Shown one piece after another: positions 5,431-6,162 of a stretch of 6,162 nt of DNA. Under the pieces are notes generated by a model, which saw only the letters and a list, made by a program, of their open reading frames with translations, was not told the origin of the DNA and did no database searches. Origin of the DNA: Solirubrobacterales bacterium 70-9 (lineage in GTDB: Bacteria; Actinomycetota; Thermoleophilia; Solirubrobacterales; 70-9); assembly GCA_001898095.1 (NCBI GenBank), contig MKSH01000158.1, positions 1-6,162 of the forward strand, read 5' to 3'. Each line of letters begins with the position of its first letter. Positions within the stretch are counted from its first letter, which is position 1. The position numbers and the translations under genes were made by a program.

Positions 5431-5670
5431 GTGAAGCGTGCCGCCGCCCTTTTCCTGATGGCCATGACGACGATGCTCGTCGCCGCCCCGATGGCGTTCG
5501 CCGAGAACGGCGAGGGGCTGATCGGCAAAGCCGACGACCAGACCGTCACCTTCTTCTGCTTCGGCGTGATGGCGTTCTTCGTGATCCTCGTGATCGGCCT
5601 GTCGCTGATCCAGGGCGCCCTCGAGCGCCGCAAAGAGCGTCGCCGCTACGACATCGAGCGCCTGGGCTGA
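5431..5670 (+). CDS. Small protein with signal peptide and one membrane segment, function unknown
   Basis: I do not recognise a named family. The 79-aa product starts with a classic signal peptide: KR (2-3), a hydrophobic core, and an AFA cleavage site at 22-24. A short polar stretch (25-38) follows, then a membrane helix (about 39-63, VTFFCFGVMAFFVILVIG at its core) and a strongly basic tail (ERRKERRRYDIER, 65-77) that should lie in the cytoplasm. GTG 5431 is chosen because the signal peptide begins there and a leaderless -10 lies 7 nt upstream; the same frame stays open to 5305 but would run antisense through the uppP start. From memory, small proteins of this layout occur in Solirubrobacterales genomes; I could not check this. 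The gene stands alone, divergent from uppP and convergent with the HD gene. It may be a membrane anchor or a small subunit of a larger complex; that is a guess. Confidence 0.72.
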   Translation: MKRAAALFLMAMTTMLVAAPMAFAENGEGLIGKADDQTVTFFCFGVMAFFVILVIGLSLIQGALERRKERRRYDIERLG

Positions 5671-5673
5671 TGT

Positions 5674-5722
5674 GGGGGCGCCTCGCGGCGTCCTCGGTCG
5701 CTCGCCTTCGGGTCACGCACTG
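5674..5722. repeat. ~48-bp direct repeat with hairpin, copy 1
   Basis: The first 26 bases (5674-5699) recur identically at 5732-5757, and the last 14 (5709-5722) recur at 5766-5779; the middle differs by a few bases and one indel. The start of the unit folds into a 9-bp stem (5674-5682 with 5687-5695, two G-U pairs) around TCGC. It begins 4 nt after the stop of the small plus-strand gene, so it may act as its terminator, although no T-run follows. Confidence 0.8.
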
Positions 5723-5731
5723 CGGCGCCGC

Positions 5732-5779
5732 GGGGGCGCCTCGCGGCGTCCTCGGTCATTCGGCTCGGGTCACGCACTG
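5732..5779. repeat. ~48-bp direct repeat with hairpin, copy 2
   Basis: This is the second copy of the unit at 5674-5722, 58 bp downstream and 9 bp after its end. The stem-forming bases are unchanged, so it folds into the same hairpin. Copy 2 runs into another small inverted repeat, CGCAC (5773-5777) with GTGCG (5782-5786). The whole block lies between convergent genes, a usual place for bidirectional terminators or dispersed intergenic repeats. The remainder of the gap to 5855 shows two direct copies of GCTGGCCC (5821-5828, 5845-5852) and no gene. Confidence 0.8.
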
Positions 5780-5845
5780 GTGTGCGCTCCCCTCGCCTCA
5801 TTTCCCTGCGTCCTTGCGAGGCTGGCCCACGGCGCCGCAGAGTCG

Positions 5846-5864
5846 CTGGCCCTGCTTAGGCCAG
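5846..5864 (-). terminator. Possible hairpin across the HD gene stop codon
   Basis: CTGGCC (5846-5851) and GGCCAG (5859-5864) form a 6-bp inverted repeat with a 7-nt loop that contains the TAA of the HD-type gene. It could mark the transcript end from the minus strand, but there is no U-tract and the stem overlaps coding sequence, so the call is weak. Confidence 0.25.
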
Positions 5865-6162
5865 GCGGAAGCCGCTGAGTAGGCGTTTCTCGGTTTCGCC
5901 CTCGATCTCGGCTAGGACTTCGACCTTGCCCTCCAGCGGGGTACCGCGGATCTTCGTCGCCAAGAGGTCGTCGACCTGGAAGATGCCCGCCGAGTTGTTC
6001 AGCTGGATCTCGATCCGCACCGGATGGTCGTCGCCGGCGCTGATCCGCACCTCGTCGATCGCCGCGGCGGAGATCGAGTGGATGCCTTCGTGGCCGGACT
6101 CGATCGGGATCCGGGTGCGGCCCTGGGCCATGTCGAGGGCGTCGGCGACGCGGACCACCCCG
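5856..6162 (-). CDS. HD-superfamily phosphohydrolase-like protein, C-terminal part only
   Basis: The frame is open to the window edge, so only the last ~101 residues are seen and the start lies beyond 6162. The stretch VVRVADALDMAQGRTRIP resembles the last helix of HD-domain metal-dependent phosphohydrolases, where an R(V/I)ADALD segment carries the final metal-binding Asp. It is followed by a mixed alpha/beta tail with IHSISAAAIDEVRI and a stretch GDDHPVRIEIQLNNSAGIFQVDDLL. The HD motif itself would be in the missing N-terminal part, so the catalytic set cannot be checked. The tail may belong to the archaeal/bacterial group of stand-alone HD hydrolases (possibly the COG3294 type; from memory). 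The GTG at 6158 is an internal Val, not a start. The substrate is unknown. The gene converges on the small plus-strand gene. Confidence 0.6.
   Translation of the reverse strand, partial: GVVRVADALDMAQGRTRIPIESGHEGIHSISAAAIDEVRISAGDDHPVRIEIQLNNSAGIFQVDDLLATKIRGTPLEGKVEVLAEIEGETEKRLLSGFRLA

Noticed and set aside
5674..5779. The direct repeat as a CRISPR array
   Set aside because: There are only two copies, the gap between them is 9 bp, and the units diverge internally, so there is no repeat-spacer structure.
5670..5882. Plus-strand frames of 68-70 codons after the small membrane protein
   Set aside because: They are made largely of the direct repeat and overlap the end of the HD-type gene; the composition does not look like protein.

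Overview
The window is high-GC bacterial DNA with actinobacterial traits: ATC/GTC/CTG-rich coding, GTG starts, weak or absent Shine-Dalgarno sites, a lipobox-type PstS, and regulatory boxes built from 11-bp direct repeats like the PHO boxes of Streptomyces. The protein flavour suggests the deep actinobacterial class Thermoleophilia (Solirubrobacter/Conexibacter-like). That assignment is an inference from style, not from a marker gene.

Almost everything is on the minus strand, so the biological order runs from high to low coordinates. At the right edge (5856-6162) is the C-terminal end of an HD-superfamily phosphohydrolase-like gene. Facing it is a small plus-strand gene (5431-5670) for a 79-aa protein with a signal peptide and one membrane segment. 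The two are convergent and separated by about 185 bp that hold two copies of a ~48-bp GC-rich direct repeat, each with a strong hairpin. Divergent from the small gene, across only 40 bp, is uppP (4548-5390), an undecaprenyl-diphosphatase.

A 169-bp gap with inverted repeats and PHO-box-like repeats separates uppP from a phosphate regulon cluster. The cluster starts with an OmpR/PhoB-type response regulator (3554-4378), continues with a second, receiver-less winged-helix protein (3200-3517), and then pstS (1912-3045), pstC (948-1901) and pstA (1-951, cut by the window edge). pstB and phoU would be expected beyond position 1. The Pst proteins form the high-affinity phosphate ABC importer: PstS binds phosphate outside the membrane, and PstC and PstA form the channel.

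The most interesting part is the regulation. Tandem TTYAC-type repeats on an 11-bp period lie upstream of pstS (four units, 3152-3195) and upstream of the receiver-less regulator (four units, 3553-3596, inside the last codons of the preceding gene). A shorter, oppositely oriented set with a 10/11-bp period lies upstream of the response regulator (4391-4416). The receiver-less regulator aligns without gaps to the DNA-binding domain of its neighbour (about 41 of 92 residues identical by eye) and sits in the same reading frame, behind a single TAA. The full-length regulator also has Thr where one of the two Mg-binding acidic residues of a receiver normally is. This looks like a phosphate regulon with a duplicated, phosphorylation-independent DNA-binding protein under its own PHO box. 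That is an inference worth testing.
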